Made by a program: the position numbers and the translations under genes
NCBI RefSeq assembly: GCF_000724545.1
Contig: NZ_JHBV01000041.1
Span: forward strand, 310,001-374,000
Direction: 5' to 3'
Source: Aureispira sp. CCB-QB1
GTDB lineage: Bacteria > Bacteroidota > Bacteroidia > Chitinophagales > Saprospiraceae
Length of the DNA: 64,000 bases
The notes under the pieces: model-generated
The model's database searches: none
Seen by the model: the letters and a program-made list of their open reading frames with translations, nothing else
Told to the model about the DNA's origin: nothing
Shown here: positions 62,918 through 64,000 of the stretch, in pieces
Numbering within the stretch: position 1 is the stretch's first letter
Layout: the number at the start of each line of letters is the position of its first letter

Positions 62918-62928
62918 TCTTAAAATAA

Positions 62929-63513
62929 TTATTGTTTTTTCCTCAACTCGCTCAAATACTCTGGTGTAATTTCTAGGTACGAAGCTAGCATATACTGAGG
63001 AACTCTTTGAGCAAAATTAGGAATTGTTTGCATCAAAAAATCATAGCGCTCCTTACTGCCTTTGCGCATATAAAAATCCGATCTTCGTTGAATGGCAATT
63101 AGGGTTCTTTCTGTTATGATTCGAAACAAACGTTCTAGTTTGGGAACCTTCTCGTACAGCATTTCCATATCTGAATGACTCAAGCGCAAAACACTTGTTG
63201 GTTCAATTGCCTGAATGGATACCATCGAAGGAGTTTGATGTTTAAAACTTTCTAAGTTGGTGATCCACCAATTTTCTATGCCAAATTGCGTAATGCATTC
63301 ATTACCTTTATCATCAATATAAAAAGTACGCACCAATCCTTGAAGGATGAAAAAATAATATCGACAAACTTGTCCTTCTTGTACCAACCAACCTCTTTTC
63401 TTAATCGTTTTTTGTTCTAGTTTTTGATAAATAAAATCTACCTCCGCAGTTTCGAATCTAAGATCGTAGCGATTCAAATAATTTTGCAGTTGAACTTTAA
63501 TAGAATCAGTCAT
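62929..63513 (-). CDS. Crp/Fnr-family transcription regulator
   Basis: A 194-residue protein. The cyclic-nucleotide-binding-like beta-roll at about 25-115 lacks the usual cAMP-contact residues (RTFYIDDKGNECITQFGIENWWI). The C-terminal short helix-turn-helix RVPQYMLASYLEITPEYLSELRKKQ is complete for this subgroup, which ends right after the recognition helix. The ligand is unknown. Its ATG overlaps the stop of the YD-repeat gene by 8 bp, so the two are translated from one message. Confidence 0.85.
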   Translation of the reverse strand: MTDSIKVQLQNYLNRYDLRFETAEVDFIYQKLEQKTIKKRGWLVQEGQVCRYYFFILQGLVRTFYIDDKGNECITQFGIENWWITNLESFKHQTPSMVSIQAIEPTSVLRLSHSDMEMLYEKVPKLERLFRIITERTLIAIQRRSDFYMRKGSKERYDFLMQTIPNFAQRVPQYMLASYLEITPEYLSELRKKQ

Positions 63514-64000
63514 AATACTCTATTATTCTACTTGTTTCTAAGATCAATTCTTCACCATCTTTGTGCCACTTTTTTAGCCAATTTCCATTTGCATCGTACT
63601 CATACTGATAGTGGACCACATACTTATCAGCGGGTGTCAAACCACTCTCAATTTCCACACAATTACCCTGCTGATCATAGGTATAGTGCATTTTTTCGAT
63701 CATAACGCCATTCTCATATTCTATAAGGCTAGTACACTGGCTTTTCTCATCAAAAATTTGCATTGTCTTTCGAATTACCGTTTTGGGTTTACCTAAGAGC
63801 TCGTCCAAGTTCTTACTTTCTTTAGTAGCTATTTTTTGGTAATAAACTTCATCCACCTCTACATTGGTTGCTTCTCGTACCGTATAAATCATCTGAATAG
63901 GATTAGCCGCAGCATCCATCGTGTATTTTTTAACAGCAACCTTTCGATTAGGCGTATAAAAAGTTTCTTTGACGACATTGCCAAATGCATCATTTTCATA
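63506..64000 (-). CDS. YD-repeat protein (5' end outside window)
   Basis: The frame is open to the right edge; 164 codons are seen. Repeats of the form Y-x-Y-D-x-x-G-N (YENDAFGNVVKE, YTYDQQGNCVE, YEYDANGNWLKKW) place it with YD-repeat, RHS-like proteins or simple wall-associated relatives. No signal peptide can be judged because the N-terminus is missing. It overlaps the Crp/Fnr start by 8 bp and is upstream of it. Confidence 0.7.
   Translation of the reverse strand, partial: YENDAFGNVVKETFYTPNRKVAVKKYTMDAAANPIQMIYTVREATNVEVDEVYYQKIATKESKNLDELLGKPKTVIRKTMQIFDEKSQCTSLIEYENGVMIEKMHYTYDQQGNCVEIESGLTPADKYVVHYQYEYDANGNWLKKWHKDGEELILETSRIIEYYD

Noticed and set aside
1-64000. CRISPR array, prophage or integrative element
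   Set aside because: No regularly spaced direct repeats, no integrase, phage structural, relaxase or transposase genes; the content is ordinary chromosomal.

Overview
The window is about 64 kb of AT-rich DNA from a member of the Bacteroidota, most likely a marine Saprospiria-type bacterium (Aureispira or a relative; this narrower placement is a guess). Supporting signs are C-terminal Por/T9SS sorting domains on secreted enzymes, a GldN-like lipoprotein, LytS/LytTR regulators, outer-membrane beta-barrel proteins, the near absence of Shine-Dalgarno sequences, and promoters of the TTTG-N19-TAnnTTTG type. I support 55 protein genes, two of them cut by the window edges, and one tRNA-Ser(TGA). There is no rRNA, CRISPR array, prophage, transposase or integrase.

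Layout: 1-13.9 kb holds a Rof-like antiterminator, an outer-membrane protein, a secreted endonuclease I, two lipoproteins, a VIT/VWA protein, a tandem GldN-like lipoprotein, an LRR protein, an unknown secreted protein and two membrane proteins. 14-29 kb holds etfBA, an MbnP-like lipoprotein, a DUF885 peptidase-like protein, ccmB, a TrmH methyltransferase, a cyclopropane-fatty-acid synthase homologue, a LytS/LytTR pair and a LOG-family nucleotide hydrolase. 29-41 kb holds a T9SS-exported GH19 chitinase, a TPR-AraC regulator, an OmpA protein, an HSL-type esterase, a uridine phosphorylase, a voltage-gated cation channel, an acyl-CoA carboxylase beta subunit and a DUF434 protein. 41-48.5 kb holds the tRNA, a secreted pair of unknown function, dcd, a NAAA/acid-ceramidase-like hydrolase and an AspT/YidE transporter. 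48.6-57 kb is a purine and ureide region on the minus strand: moaA and xdhC (molybdenum cofactor and its insertion), a DUF6986 CitE-like aldolase, uraH and uraD (urate to allantoin) and allantoicase. Xanthine dehydrogenase, uricase and allantoinase are not in the window. 57.7-64 kb holds a peptidoglycan-binding protein, DUF5691, obg, an AhpD-like protein, a Crp/Fnr regulator and the end of a YD-repeat protein.

The most unusual content is intergenic. A family of short MITE-like elements has ends CAATAGTTCGTTGA and TCAACGAACTACTA, and three copies are flanked by 6-bp direct repeats that look like target-site duplications. A GC-rich 22-bp cassette recurs in at least six places. It sits precisely inserted in one of two otherwise matching copies of an unrelated repeat, and it also lies inside the MITE-like elements. 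One repeat copy forms the C-terminus of a small protein.

Functional themes are secretion and degradation of polymers (nuclease, chitinase, esterase), energy and acyl-CoA metabolism (Etf, acyl-CoA carboxylase), and purine nitrogen salvage. Several start codons were moved downstream from the longest reading frame where this gives a clean signal peptide or avoids a TTG/GTG start; each case is stated in its entry.
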